64,000 bases of DNA from Syntrophobacterales bacterium (GTDB lineage: Bacteria; Desulfobacterota; Desulfobaccia; Desulfobaccales; 0-14-0-80-60-11), in assembly GCA_020060385.1 (NCBI GenBank), contig JAGVAH010000117.1:1-64000 (forward strand). Direction: 5' to 3'. Of the stretch, positions 35,331-44,777 are shown piece after piece. The position numbers and the translations under genes were made by a program. The first letter of the stretch is position 1. Each line of letters opens with the position of its first letter. The notes under the pieces were generated by a model, which was not told the DNA's origin, searched no databases, and was given only the letters and a program-made list of their open reading frames with translations.

Positions 35331-35990
35331 TTAACCCATGGGGATGATTTTGTAATCCTGGAGGGCTTCGAAGACCCCATGGAAGACCAGCCCCATGCCG
35401 ATGGCGGCCACGAAAAAGCCGACGATGCGGGTGGCCGCGTCAATCCCCCCCGGCCCGATGCGCCCCAGAAGCTCCTTGGCATAGGCCAGGATCACGTAGG
35501 TGACCAGCATCGCCGCCAGGATGGCCAGACAGATGCCCAGCAGGTCCACGAAGTCCGAGATGGGATGTTTCACCAGGGAACTCATGCCCATGATGGTGGC
35601 CAGGACCCCGGGGCCGAACATCAGGGGCATGGCCAGGGGCACGAAGGCGATATTTCCGGCTGGCTGGCCCGACCCGCCGCCGCCGTGGATCACCCCTTCG
35701 GAGGGGGAAGGCAGAAAAAGAGAAAAGCCGATGCGCATGAGGATAATGCCGCCCACAATGCGGATCATGCTCAGGGAGACCGAAAAGACCTTGAGCACCA
35801 AAGTGCCGAAGATCAGGAAGAAAAAGATCAGGCCAGCAGTGTAGAAACAGGCCCGGCGGGCCACCTGGCGGTGGGCCTGGCTGTCCTGGCCGGCCAGAAG
35901 CTTGAGGAAGATGGGCAGGGACTCCAGGGGATTAATTACCGCCAATAAGGTCGTAAAAGTCCCCACAAACAAAGCCACCGATCTGCCCAT
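35331..35990 (-). CDS. MarC family integral membrane protein
   Basis: A 219-residue inner membrane protein with about six transmembrane helices, of the MarC/NAAT family (UPF0056), thought to move small neutral amino acids or alcohols but mostly uncharacterised. It opens FVGTFTTLLAVINPLESLPIFL, with the family's N-P motif, and has a second such element around PLAMPLMFGPGVLAT. The ATG at 35990 follows GGGGAG; an in-frame ATG seven codons upstream is less likely. It is a single gene. Confidence 0.88.
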   Translation of the reverse strand: MGRSVALFVGTFTTLLAVINPLESLPIFLKLLAGQDSQAHRQVARRACFYTAGLIFFFLIFGTLVLKVFSVSLSMIRIVGGIILMRIGFSLFLPSPSEGVIHGGGGSGQPAGNIAFVPLAMPLMFGPGVLATIMGMSSLVKHPISDFVDLLGICLAILAAMLVTYVILAYAKELLGRIGPGGIDAATRIVGFFVAAIGMGLVFHGVFEALQDYKIIPMG

Positions 35991-36180
35991 GGTCCATTCT
36001 CCCCAGCCCATTAGAATAAAATCAACCGCGGTGCCGCTCTCTCTATAATAATTATAACCGCCTCAATCTTCCAGCACAGTTTGAGGCCACAACCTTAAAC
36101 AGTAGAGGACGCTGCTTCTCTCCATAGTCTTGCGCCTCCCCCGCCTTTGCTGACGCCGCTATTTGTCTTCCCGGATTTCT

Positions 36181-37173
36181 TCATTCCGCCAGGAGCAGGA
36201 ATCTCACGGGATCGATGAAAGCCCTGGCAATCTCGGTGAGGACCGCGCAGTGGTCGGAGACAAAATCAGCGTTGACGCCGTTAAAAACGACCTGGCTCTG
36301 CTTGACCCGGATGCCCTGGCCCCTGATAAAGAGAAAATCAATGCGGGAAGGGGAATCAACGCTGGTAAAGGGATTTCCGGGAACCCCGAAGGTGCAGCCC
36401 CCGGTACTTGCCGGGGTGCAGCAGTTTTTGGGGTCGGCAAAGCCGTTGGCCCTGGCATAGGAATCGATAAAGCCCTGGTCAAGGAACTTCTGATAGGCAG
36501 CCGGGGAATCGTTAATGGAAAAATTCATATCTCCGGCCACCAGGCTGGCAACTGCTGGATTTTGGGCATCTGTCAGGTTGACGAATTCCATCAAGGCATC
36601 AATCTGGGGATCGATGCCTTCCTCAGAAGGATTATAGATATGGACGCTATATAGATTTATCTTGCCGAATCCGGGGATATCCACGGCAGCCATGACGATA
36701 TTTTTTCTCCCCGGGAAATCCGGTCCCGGGAGATCCGTGGGCGTCCCGGTGCTGGCCGCGGCAGTGGCTAGCATGATGTATCTGGGCAGGATGCCCACTT
36801 TAAAAACCAGGTAGGGAGGGTAACCCCAGTTGGCTTCGGTGCAATACCCATACTGCAGGCCGGCCGCGCCTAACATCGAGGCCAGGTCCGCGCCGCTATC
36901 CTGGGTGGGGGGGGTATCATAAGAGCCCCCGGAAAGCTCTTGCAAGGCCAGGAGGTGGACCGGGGTGGTCACCAGAAAATCGACTATCCTCTGGAATCTT
37001 GATTCCCTGGCTTCCGAGGCGCGTTGCATCACGTTCAGGGTTAATATTTTTACGCTCGCCTGGGGCTCCGGGGGTTGTTGGGTGAGATTCTGGAAATCAG
37101 CCGAGACCTGATTAGGAATCAAACCAAAAACCAGGAGGAAAAGAATGGCTACCCAAAAACTATTCTTTTGCAT
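36181..37173 (-). CDS. Secreted endonuclease/exonuclease/phosphatase-fold hydrolase
   Basis: A 330-residue EEP superfamily protein with a signal peptide (MQKNSFWVAILFLLVFGLIPNQVSA). Active-site landmarks are in order: LTLNVM (Asn), LLALQELSGG (Glu), SVHIYNPS (His), AGDMNF (Asp, Asn), SRIDFLF and SDHCAVL (Asp-His). Members are metal-dependent nucleases, sphingomyelinases or inositol phosphatases. A secreted one may degrade extracellular DNA or phospholipids. An extra Cys-rich loop (NCCTPASTGGC) suggests disulfides. It begins 15 bases downstream of the thiG stop on the same strand. Confidence 0.85.
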   Translation of the reverse strand: MQKNSFWVAILFLLVFGLIPNQVSADFQNLTQQPPEPQASVKILTLNVMQRASEARESRFQRIVDFLVTTPVHLLALQELSGGSYDTPPTQDSGADLASMLGAAGLQYGYCTEANWGYPPYLVFKVGILPRYIMLATAAASTGTPTDLPGPDFPGRKNIVMAAVDIPGFGKINLYSVHIYNPSEEGIDPQIDALMEFVNLTDAQNPAVASLVAGDMNFSINDSPAAYQKFLDQGFIDSYARANGFADPKNCCTPASTGGCTFGVPGNPFTSVDSPSRIDFLFIRGQGIRVKQSQVVFNGVNADFVSDHCAVLTEIARAFIDPVRFLLLAE

Positions 37174-37188
37174 ATGCTTCAGGCTTGG

Positions 37189-37968
37189 CTATTCCAAGAA
37201 CCCCGTGAGGGGGGAGGAGGCGGCCGCGGCTTCCCGCTCCGGGCCCAGGCCGGAAAGGTACGCCAGGCGGCCCGCGGCCACGGCCATGGCGAAGGCGCCC
37301 GCCATCTTGCCGTGGTCTTCTGCTTCGGCCAGGGCCGTATTCACCAGCACCGCGTCCGCGCCCATCTCCATGGCCTCCGCGGCATGGGAGGGCGCGCCCA
37401 GCCCCGCATCCACCACCACCGGCACCTTGGCCTGTTCGATGATGATGCGGATCATGTCTTTGGTCCTTAAGCCCCGGTTGCTGCCGATGGGCGCGCCCAG
37501 AGGCATGACCGTGGCCGTGCCCAGTTCTTCCAGGCGTTTGGCCAGGATGGGGTCCGCCTGGATGTAAGGAAGCACCACAAATCCGTCCTTGATGAGCATC
37601 TCCGCGGCCTTGAGCGTGTCCACCGGGTCGGGCAGCAGGTAGCGGGGTTCCGGGGTGAGTTCCAGTTTCACCCAGGGGGGCAGGCCCATGGCCCGGGCCA
37701 TCTTCGCCAGGCGCACGGCTTCTTCAGCGGTCCGGGCCCCGGAGGTGTTGGGCAGGATCAGGTGTTTTTGGGGGTCCAGGACCGAAAGGATGCTGTCTCC
37801 CTGGGGTTGGGAGAGGTCCACCCGGCGCAGGGCCACGGTGACGATCTCGGCGTGGGAGCCGCTGAGCGCGGCCTTCAGGGCCGCGGCGGAGGGGAATTTC
37901 CCCGTGCCCACCAGCAGGCGGGAGCGGAAAGAACGGCCGGCGATGATCAAAGGATCGTGGGGCATCAT
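37189..37968 (-). CDS. thiG: Thiazole synthase
   Basis: A 259-residue ThiG TIM barrel that makes the thiazole ring from DXP, dehydroglycine and ThiS-thiocarboxylate. It has [15 protein letters not shown] at the start, [18 protein letters not shown], the catalytic lysine in [14 protein letters not shown], and the phosphate-binding [13 protein letters not shown] and AVLVNTA. It is separated from thiF by 134 bases and from thiH by 4.5 kb of unrelated genes. Confidence 0.95.
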   Translation of the reverse strand: MMPHDPLIIAGRSFRSRLLVGTGKFPSAAALKAALSGSHAEIVTVALRRVDLSQPQGDSILSVLDPQKHLILPNTSGARTAEEAVRLAKMARAMGLPPWVKLELTPEPRYLLPDPVDTLKAAEMLIKDGFVVLPYIQADPILAKRLEELGTATVMPLGAPIGSNRGLRTKDMIRIIIEQAKVPVVVDAGLGAPSHAAEAMEMGADAVLVNTALAEAEDHGKMAGAFAMAVAAGRLAYLSGLGPEREAAAASSPLTGFLE

Positions 37969-38090
37969 TAACTCATGGAGAATAAAAGTTCCAAGTTCCA
38001 GGTTCCAAGGTTAGACCGCGACTCCCAGACTTTCTCATAACTTACGGAGGAGTCGCAGGCTTTGGCCTTTATTTTTACAGCCCACAGCTC

Positions 38091-38104
38091 ACTGCTTACT
38101 GTTC
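38091..38104. repeat. ACTGCTT/ACTGTTC heptamers at the thiF stop
   Basis: Two heptamer units, ACTGCTT and ACTGTTC, overlap the thiF stop codon (TCA read on the plus strand, 38103-38105). This matches the left-edge array and the one at 50398-50432. Confidence 0.55.
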
Positions 38105-38855
38105 ACTTCCCCGGGCCGCACAGGGGACAGTCAGGTTGCTTCACCCTCTGGACCTGGCGAAAACGGCCCTGGAGCCCGTCATAGGACAACAATTGGCGCG
38201 TCAGCGGGGATTTCCGGCCCAGCAAAAGCTTCAAGGCTTCCAGGGCCTGCAGGCAACCCAGCACCCCGGCCACCGCGCCCAGGATGCCTTCCTCCGGGGC
38301 TGGCAGGGGCGGCTGCGGCAGCAGGCAGCGGTAGCAGGGGTTACCCGGACCCGGCTCCAGGACCAGGAGCAGGCCCTGGAAACCGCCCACGGCCGCGGAC
38401 ACCAGGGTTTTTTGGTCCCGCCAGCAGTAGTCCGCCACCAACAGGCGGGTCTCAAAATTGTCGCTGGCGTCCAGCACCAGGTCATTTTCTATTAGTATAT
38501 CCCGGATATTAGCCGCATCCAAGCGCGTATCGTGCAATTGCAGGCGGCAATGGGGATTCAGGGCCGTCAGGGTCTCCCAGGCCGACTCCACCTTCCGCCG
38601 CCCCAGGTCATGAATGTTGTGGAGAATCTGCCGCTGCAGATTCGAAGCCTCCACCCCATCGCTGTCGATGATGCTGATCTGTCCCACACCCGCGGCGGCC
38701 AGGTAATACAAGGCCGCGGAGCCGATGCCCCCTGCGCCCACCACTGCCACCCGGGCGGCCCGCCAGCGCTGTTGGCCTGCCTCCCCCACCTCCGGGAGCA
38801 TGAGGTTCCGGGAATAGCGGAAGAGTTCTTCTGGGGAAAAATCCAGGCTCATCAA
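38103..38855 (-). CDS. thiF: ThiF/MoeB-type adenylyltransferase
   Basis: A 250-residue E1-like enzyme that adenylates the C-terminal glycine of ThiS (or MoaD). It has the ATP-binding VVGAGGIGSAALYYLAAAGVG (about 37-57), the DSDGVEASNLQRQ motif, D-A-S-D-N-F-E-T-R (about 129), and zinc Cys pairs CYRC (about 173-176) and CPLC (about 243-246). The Cys that often precedes the AGVLGP-type motif is not present (APEEGILG), so it may work without an acyl-disulfide step as in MoeB. Its place beside thiG favours ThiF. The 3' end is inside an ACTG-type heptamer repeat. Confidence 0.88.
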   Translation of the reverse strand: MMSLDFSPEELFRYSRNLMLPEVGEAGQQRWRAARVAVVGAGGIGSAALYYLAAAGVGQISIIDSDGVEASNLQRQILHNIHDLGRRKVESAWETLTALNPHCRLQLHDTRLDAANIRDILIENDLVLDASDNFETRLLVADYCWRDQKTLVSAAVGGFQGLLLVLEPGPGNPCYRCLLPQPPLPAPEEGILGAVAGVLGCLQALEALKLLLGRKSPLTRQLLSYDGLQGRFRQVQRVKQPDCPLCGPGK

Positions 38856-38900
38856 GGCTCCATATTGGCAATACCTTGGGAGGAGAAACGACCCTTTTTT

Positions 38901-39022
38901 ATACCAAGTCGTGATCTAACAGCAATTCTTCTGTAGGGATGAACCTGGTGTTCGCCCGCCTGCACCGGGCGAATACAAGATTCGCCCCTACAATTCAATG
39001 CCTTTTGATTGGGAACTGGTAT
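38901..39022. mobile_element. 122-bp MITE-like repeat, family A copy 2
   Basis: It starts ATACCAAGTCGTGATC and ends GATTGGGAACTGGTAT, and has the same length (122 bp) and the same internal GGGCGAA/TTCGCCC arms as the copy at 10067, but in the opposite orientation. It lies just upstream of thiF. Confidence 0.75.
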
Positions 39023-39177
39023 TAATCCCAGCTTGCCTTGCAGGGCTATATTTGCTGGCCGCAGGCTTTGGTCGCGCTGGCACAGGCTGGAAAGCCTGCG
39101 CCACCTGTTGCCCGGACCCCGGTCTCCAAGCGGGGCCGGAGGCCCGCCCCATCTGGCCCTTAGCCCCCTCCCCCCAT

Positions 39178-40563
39178 TCATTTCTCTCCTCCCCCTTCCC
39201 CTTCCTTCCCCGGCTCCAGGCTGCAGGCCTTGAGCTTCCGGTAGAGGTGGGAGCGCTCCAGGCCGATACGCTCCGCCAGCAGGCTGACGCTGCCCCGGCA
39301 TTCCTCCAGTTGGCGGCGCAGGTAGGCCCTCTCGAAGCCGGCCCGGGCCTCCCGGAAGTCCCGCATTGCCAGGAGGCGGTCCAGGTCCCCGGCAGGGGTG
39401 GCGGGCGCGCCCGTGAGTTGCAGGTCCGCCACATCGATCTGGGGGCCCGGGGTGAGGATGGCTAGGCGCCAGATGAAATTTTTCAGTTCCCGGACGTTCC
39501 CGGGCCAGTTGAGATTGGTGAGGGCTTCCAGGGCCCGGGGGGTGATGGTCTTGGCCGGAGTTTCGTTCTCCCGGGCCAGTTCCTGGAGAAAATGCTTGGC
39601 CAACAAAGGGATGTCCTGCCGCCGCTCCCTTAAGGGGGAAACGTACAGGGGAATGACGTTGATGCGGTGATACAGGTCTTCCCGGAAGGTCCCCCGCTGG
39701 ATTTCCTCCACCAGGTTCTTGTTGGTGGCGGCCACCACCCGCACGTCCACCTGCAGGGGGCGGCTGCCTCCCACCCGCTCAAAACGCTGTTCCTCCAGGA
39801 TGCGGAGGATCTTGGCCTGGGTCTTCAGGCTCATATCCCCGATTTCATCCAGGAAGAGGGTACCTTCGTGGGCCAGGTCGAACTTGCCCTGGCGGCGGCT
39901 GGTGGCCCCGGTGAAGGCCCCCTTTTCGTGGCCGAAGAGCTCGCTTTCGATCAAGTCCTCGGGGATGGCGGCGCAGTTCACCTCCACGAAGGGCTTGTGG
40001 GCCCGGAGGCTGAAGGAGTGGAGGGCCCGGGCCACCAGTTCCTTGCCGGTGCCGTTCTCCCCGGTGATCAACACCGAGGCGTTGGTGGGGGCCACCATCT
40101 GCAGTTGTTCCCGGAGGCGACGGACGACTGCGCTGGTGCCGATGATTTCCCGGACCGGCGCGGCCTTCTGCCGCAGCCGCCGGTTCTCCTCGGCCAGCCG
40201 GGCCATTTCCAGGGCGTTGCGGACGGTGAGGAGGATATTGTCGGCATTGGGGGGCTTTTCAATGAAGTCGTAGGCCCCCAGGCGGGTGGCCTTCACCGCG
40301 TTCTCCACCGAGCCGAAGGCGGAAATCATCACCACCGGCAGGAGGGGCTGCCGGGCCTTGAGCTCCTGGAGAATCTCCAGGCCGTCTTTTCCCGGCAGGG
40401 CGATATCCAGGAGGACCAGGTCCGGGGGGCCGTCGGCCACCACCTTTAAGGCAGTCTCCCCATCCGGCGCGGTGAGCACCTCGAACCCTTCATCCTGAAG
40501 GATTCCAGCAACTGCCTGGAGGATTTGGGGCTCGTCATCCACCACTAGCAGAGTGCCCGGCAT
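39178..40563 (-). CDS. NtrC/NtrX-type sigma54 response regulator
   Basis: A 461-residue regulator with receiver (Asp9/Asp10 and phosphorylatable Asp53 in VLLDIALPG), AAA+ domain with GENGTGKE, intact GAFTGA and LFLDEIGD, and a C-terminal Fis HTH (about 425-450). It activates sigma54 promoters when phosphorylated. The ATG at 40563 has a GGGGAG site and overlaps the 3' end of the kinase gene by 29 bases, so the two are coupled. The most likely partner is the kinase at 40535-42778; the kinase farther up may also feed it. Confidence 0.93.
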   Translation of the reverse strand: MPGTLLVVDDEPQILQAVAGILQDEGFEVLTAPDGETALKVVADGPPDLVLLDIALPGKDGLEILQELKARQPLLPVVMISAFGSVENAVKATRLGAYDFIEKPPNADNILLTVRNALEMARLAEENRRLRQKAAPVREIIGTSAVVRRLREQLQMVAPTNASVLITGENGTGKELVARALHSFSLRAHKPFVEVNCAAIPEDLIESELFGHEKGAFTGATSRRQGKFDLAHEGTLFLDEIGDMSLKTQAKILRILEEQRFERVGGSRPLQVDVRVVAATNKNLVEEIQRGTFREDLYHRINVIPLYVSPLRERRQDIPLLAKHFLQELARENETPAKTITPRALEALTNLNWPGNVRELKNFIWRLAILTPGPQIDVADLQLTGAPATPAGDLDRLLAMRDFREARAGFERAYLRRQLEECRGSVSLLAERIGLERSHLYRKLKACSLEPGKEGEGGGEK

Positions 40564-42778
40564 ATTCTCCCCTGTGCATCGGCATGTCGATGATAATTCT
40601 AGTGCCCTGGGGCACGTTGTTTTCCACCCGGATCTCGCCGTGGTGATCGGCGATGATGGAATTGACAATGGCCAGCCCTAACCCGGTCCCCCCCCTCTTG
40701 GTGGAGAAGTAGGGCTCGAAGATGCGCACCTTGTCCCGGTCCGGGATGCCGGCGCCGGAATCGGCCACGGTGAGTTCCACCAGGTCCCGGTCCGCGTCGC
40801 CCTTTAAAGAGACGGTGATCTTGCCGCTCCCCGGCATGGCGGCCAGGGCGTTGTCCATAAGATTGAGAAGGACCCGCTTCATCTGCTCCCGGTCCAGGAG
40901 GACGGGGGGCAGGTCCTGATCGGGTTGAAACTCCAGGGTGATGCGGGGCTGCACCTCCCGGTAGAGGAGCAGGGTCTCCTGAATCAGGGCGTTTAGATCC
41001 TGGGGGGCCAAGGTGAGCTGCGGCAGGCGGGCGAACCGGGAGAATTCGTTGACCAGCTTCTTCAGTTCATCCACCTGGCTGATGATGATCTGGGTGCATT
41101 CCTGGAAGACCTGGCCGTCTTCCCCCAGACGCTCCGCATAGCGCCGCTGCAGCCGCTGGGCCGCCAGTTTGATGGGGGTGAGGGGGTTTTTCACTTCGTG
41201 GGCGATGGACCGGGCCACCTCCCGCCAGGCCGCCAGGCGCTGGGCCCGTTCCAGCTCGGTCAAGTCCTCGAAGACGATGACCACCCCAAGGTCCTGGCCG
41301 GCCTCATCCTTGAGCACTGTGGGCTTGAGCAAAAGATAGAGGGTCTGGTCCGGGAGGGCCACGTGCAGGGGTTTCTCCACCGTGCCCTTGGGAGAGCGCC
41401 GGGCCGCGGCAATGACCTCGGCCAGGCGGTGATACTCACCCGGGGGGAGCAGGTCCCGGCAGTCCTGCCCCAACACCTCTTCCCGCCGCCAGTGGAGCAT
41501 CTGGGCCGCGGAGTCGTTGATGGTGGTGAGGCGGCCCCCGGCGTCGATGCTGATCACCCCCGCGGCCACGTTCTTCAACAGGATCTCCATGTCCCGCTTC
41601 TGGGTGGAGATGAGATCCACGGACTCGCTCAACTGCCGGTAGGCCGCGGCCAGTTGCGCCCGGCTCTGCTGCAGGTCCTGGGTCATCTGGTTGAAAGACT
41701 TCACCAGGAAGCCGATTTCATCCCGGCCTTCCTGGTCGATGTGAATATCGTAATCGCCCCCTGCCACCTTCATGGTCCCCTCGGCCAGTTGCCGGATGGG
41801 GGTGGTGATCTCCCGGGCCATATAGAAGCCCAGCCAGATGGCGGCCAGCATGGCCACCAGGGTGACGATCAGCAGGGTGAGATAATGGGTCACCTTGACC
41901 GGGCTGAGTTCCAGCTGGCGCTGCCGTAATTCCTGCAGGCTGCGGGTCGCTTCCGCGACCCTAAGCAGGTGGGTCTTGGGGATGCGCTTGCGCAGCAGGA
42001 GGTAGCCCTTAAGGTGACCCGCGGCGTCGGTCACCGGCACCTTGAGATTCAAAAGTTCGTCCGCGCCCACCTTCTGCCGGATGACCGCATCCTCCGGTGC
42101 CGCCGGGTCCCCGGATGGCGGAGCCGGCAGCCCCGGCAATGGTCCCAACCGGGGGTCGTAACTGGCAGCCAGCCGCTTCCCGTGGATATTTAGAACCTCC
42201 AGGCCCGTGAGATGATAAGCCGACCGGTTCCGGTCCGCGCAGGCTTGGAGAAAATCCCGGTCCTGGGGGCTCCACCGGTCTTTTTCCTGTAACTCCTGGC
42301 TGAAGATGCGGCCGAAGGCCCGGAGATTGTCTTCCAGGTCCAGGGAGAAGATGCGGGTCAGGTCAATGGCCCTATCCAGGGACTCCTCCACCTGCCGGTC
42401 CCAGGAACGGTCCATCTGCCTGGAGATGAGCTGCCAGGACATGAAAAAGAGGAAGAGGGTGGGCAGCAGGGTGAGGCTGATAAAGGTGAGAACCAGGCGG
42501 GTGCGCAGCCGGGAGCCGAAGACCTTGCGCCGCCGCTCCAGGAAGAGCTTGGAGATCTGGCGGAAGATGAGGAAAGTGAAAAGCAGCAGCAGAAAGGTGT
42601 TGAGATTGAGGAGGCTGAAGGCCAACAGACTGCCGGTGACCGGCTGCCCCCCCCGGCGCACCAGGAACACCTCCAGGCCCGTGATGGCCACCACCAGGAC
42701 CAGAATAAGGACAATAAGGATCCTTTCCCGGCGGCGCTTTTGAGACTCAAGGGCTTCCGGCGAGGATAGGGGTTCCAT
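40535..42778 (-). CDS. NtrY-type sensor histidine kinase
   Basis: A 747-residue membrane kinase: three N-terminal hydrophobic segments (about 20-40, 50-72, 88-118), a periplasmic region, another transmembrane helix near 310-330, HAMP, PAS (about 395-500), HisKA with SIAHEVKNPLTPIKL (about 525-540), and HATPase with N, G1 and G2 boxes (DSGAGIPDRDKVRIFEPYFSTKRGGTGLGLAI). The layout equals NtrY, which in proteobacteria responds to nitrogen or redox state. It lies three bases after the second kinase's stop and overlaps the regulator gene. Confidence 0.92.
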   Translation of the reverse strand: MEPLSSPEALESQKRRRERILIVLILVLVVAITGLEVFLVRRGGQPVTGSLLAFSLLNLNTFLLLLFTFLIFRQISKLFLERRRKVFGSRLRTRLVLTFISLTLLPTLFLFFMSWQLISRQMDRSWDRQVEESLDRAIDLTRIFSLDLEDNLRAFGRIFSQELQEKDRWSPQDRDFLQACADRNRSAYHLTGLEVLNIHGKRLAASYDPRLGPLPGLPAPPSGDPAAPEDAVIRQKVGADELLNLKVPVTDAAGHLKGYLLLRKRIPKTHLLRVAEATRSLQELRQRQLELSPVKVTHYLTLLIVTLVAMLAAIWLGFYMAREITTPIRQLAEGTMKVAGGDYDIHIDQEGRDEIGFLVKSFNQMTQDLQQSRAQLAAAYRQLSESVDLISTQKRDMEILLKNVAAGVISIDAGGRLTTINDSAAQMLHWRREEVLGQDCRDLLPPGEYHRLAEVIAAARRSPKGTVEKPLHVALPDQTLYLLLKPTVLKDEAGQDLGVVIVFEDLTELERAQRLAAWREVARSIAHEVKNPLTPIKLAAQRLQRRYAERLGEDGQVFQECTQIIISQVDELKKLVNEFSRFARLPQLTLAPQDLNALIQETLLLYREVQPRITLEFQPDQDLPPVLLDREQMKRVLLNLMDNALAAMPGSGKITVSLKGDADRDLVELTVADSGAGIPDRDKVRIFEPYFSTKRGGTGLGLAIVNSIIADHHGEIRVENNVPQGTRIIIDMPMHRGEYAGHSASGG

Positions 42779-42781
42779 GGA

Positions 42782-44596
42782 CTAACCCAGGGGCAATCTG
42801 ATCAGGAAGGTGGTGCCGTGGTCGGGAGTGCTGTCCACCTGGATGCTGCCCCGGTGGTCGGTAATTATCTTGTGGATCACCGCCAGCCCCAGACCGGTGC
42901 CCTTGTCTTTGGTGGTGAAGAAGGGGTGGAAGATATTTTCCAAGACCTCCGGGGCCATGCCCTTGCCGGTGTCCCGCACTGCAAACCAGGCCTGCCCATC
43001 CTGAAAGCCGGTGGAGAGGAAAATCTGGCCATGCGCTTCCGTGGCCTCCAGGGCATTCTTGATCAGGTTGAGCAGCACCTGCTTGAGCTGGTTGGGGTCG
43101 GCCTCCAGGAAGGGCACGGGGTCAAGCTTTTCTCCCAGGCTAATGCCCTTTTCCCGGGCCGCCTCCAGCATTAGCGCCTCCACTTCCCGGACCACCTGGT
43201 TCAAGTCGATCTTTTGCTTTACCGGCAACGCGGGCCGGGTGAAATCCCGGAGGTCCCCCAAAAAAGTCTCCAGGCGTTTGACTTCTTTTTGAATGACTTG
43301 CAGTTTTTCCCGGGTCTCCGGTTCTCCTTCCAGGCGGCGCTCCACCTGGCGGGCCAGTCCGCCGATGACCATCAGGGGATTCTTGATTTCATGGCTGACG
43401 TAGGCCGCAGCCTCTCCCACCGCCGCGAACCTCTCGGAATGCATCAGGCGTTCCTGGGATTCCACCAACTCCCTGGTTTTCAGGTCTATTTCCCGGGTCA
43501 GGGTCTTATTCCAGGTGAGCGCGGCCCCGATCATCGCCCCGGAGGCCAAGAGGACCAGAATAAAAAAGGTCCCCACCAGGAACAATTCCTGGTGCATCAC
43601 TTCCGAGACCGGGCCGGACACTTCCTCCACCGGGGCCACCACGCAGACTCCCCAGAGATTGCGGGCCGGGGTTTCTATCTGGGTTACGCCCGTGATCAAG
43701 CCTTTATCAAACCTGATGGGGACATATGCCGCCAGCTTCGGTATCTGCCCCAATCTTTGGCGGTGCCAGCCGGAGTCGTATTCCGTCACCCCTTCCTTGC
43801 CCCCCAGCAGGGCGGCGTCCAGCTCCTTGAGCCCCCGAAAGAGGATTTGAGGATTGCGGGCCAGGCGGATCTGGATGGCATTATGGGCCACAAAATTCTT
43901 TTCATAATGCGCCAGAAAGATTTCATCCTGGTCGATAATCCAGGCATAGCCGGTCCGGCCGGAGCGGACATCGGCCGTCACTTTCTCACAAATAAAAAAG
44001 GGGTCAATGATCAGTTCCAGCACCCCCGAGAAACGGCCTTTGGCGTTCGCCCAGTACAAAGGGGTCAGAAACCGCATGACCCTGCGGCCTTTCCAGGGGG
44101 GTTCCCCATAGACAAAAGTCTTGCTCAAAAAGAGCTTGCCCCGGTGGGCGGGGTCCCGGGCCCATTCCAGGTAAGAGGCCGGCAGGCCGACCTTGCTGGG
44201 GGGCACCGGCTGGGGGGAGACGCTGAAGATCTGTAAGGCCACTCCCTGGGCGTTATAGTGGCGGATCTCCAAGATGCCGAAGACCTTGTGGCGGGAGAAA
44301 CGCTCCGCCAGGGAGGCCTCTATGGAGTTTTGCTGGGGAGCGATAGTCTGATATAAGCCCGCATATCCCAAGAGGATATTTTCCAGGAAGTCGAAATAGG
44401 ACTCCACGTTGTCGGCGATCTTCCGGGCCAGCATCAATTGCTGCTGGTTAAACTGCTCCCGCATGATGATTTCCACTTTGTGATTCAGCTTTTGCCAGAA
44501 AAAGAAAAAGGCCCCGGAAAGAAGAATCGCTCCGGCCAGGATGGCGAGAATGACGGGAGTAGGGGAAAATAATTTGTGGACCCGGTCCGATTCCAT
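42782..44596 (-). CDS. Cache-domain sensor histidine kinase
   Basis: A 604-residue kinase with a double transmembrane anchor (about 13-35 and 335-357) around a 300-residue periplasmic sensor region resembling a Cache domain (GRTGYAWIIDQDE, typical of dCache small-molecule sensors). HisKA has YVSHEIKNPLMVIGG (about 402-416), and HATPase has NLIKNALEA, DTGKGMAPEVLENIFHPFF and GTGLGLAV. No receiver follows, so it probably shares the response regulator at 39178-40563 with the NtrY-type kinase. The gene is first of the three. Confidence 0.9.
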   Translation of the reverse strand: MESDRVHKLFSPTPVILAILAGAILLSGAFFFFWQKLNHKVEIIMREQFNQQQLMLARKIADNVESYFDFLENILLGYAGLYQTIAPQQNSIEASLAERFSRHKVFGILEIRHYNAQGVALQIFSVSPQPVPPSKVGLPASYLEWARDPAHRGKLFLSKTFVYGEPPWKGRRVMRFLTPLYWANAKGRFSGVLELIIDPFFICEKVTADVRSGRTGYAWIIDQDEIFLAHYEKNFVAHNAIQIRLARNPQILFRGLKELDAALLGGKEGVTEYDSGWHRQRLGQIPKLAAYVPIRFDKGLITGVTQIETPARNLWGVCVVAPVEEVSGPVSEVMHQELFLVGTFFILVLLASGAMIGAALTWNKTLTREIDLKTRELVESQERLMHSERFAAVGEAAAYVSHEIKNPLMVIGGLARQVERRLEGEPETREKLQVIQKEVKRLETFLGDLRDFTRPALPVKQKIDLNQVVREVEALMLEAAREKGISLGEKLDPVPFLEADPNQLKQVLLNLIKNALEATEAHGQIFLSTGFQDGQAWFAVRDTGKGMAPEVLENIFHPFFTTKDKGTGLGLAVIHKIITDHRGSIQVDSTPDHGTTFLIRLPLG

Positions 44597-44777
44597 ACCT
44601 ATTTTGCCCTCTTAAGGAATTTAAATATTATCATCCACGGGGCCGGGTGACAAGTTTAGGGTTAAGGGGCCGGGGGCTAGGGACCAGTCGTTTTGCCTCC
44701 TGGGTTAACTGACCCCTGCCCCCTGGTCCCTGATCTCTCAAAGGGAGAACCTGGGGTCTCCGGTTCGGCCCCGGGGC

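Noticed and set aside
38856-39177. TPP riboswitch before thiF
   Set aside because: I could not find the conserved THI-box segments (CTGAGA and the ACCTGATC-type) on the minus strand; the space is taken by a palindromic repeat.
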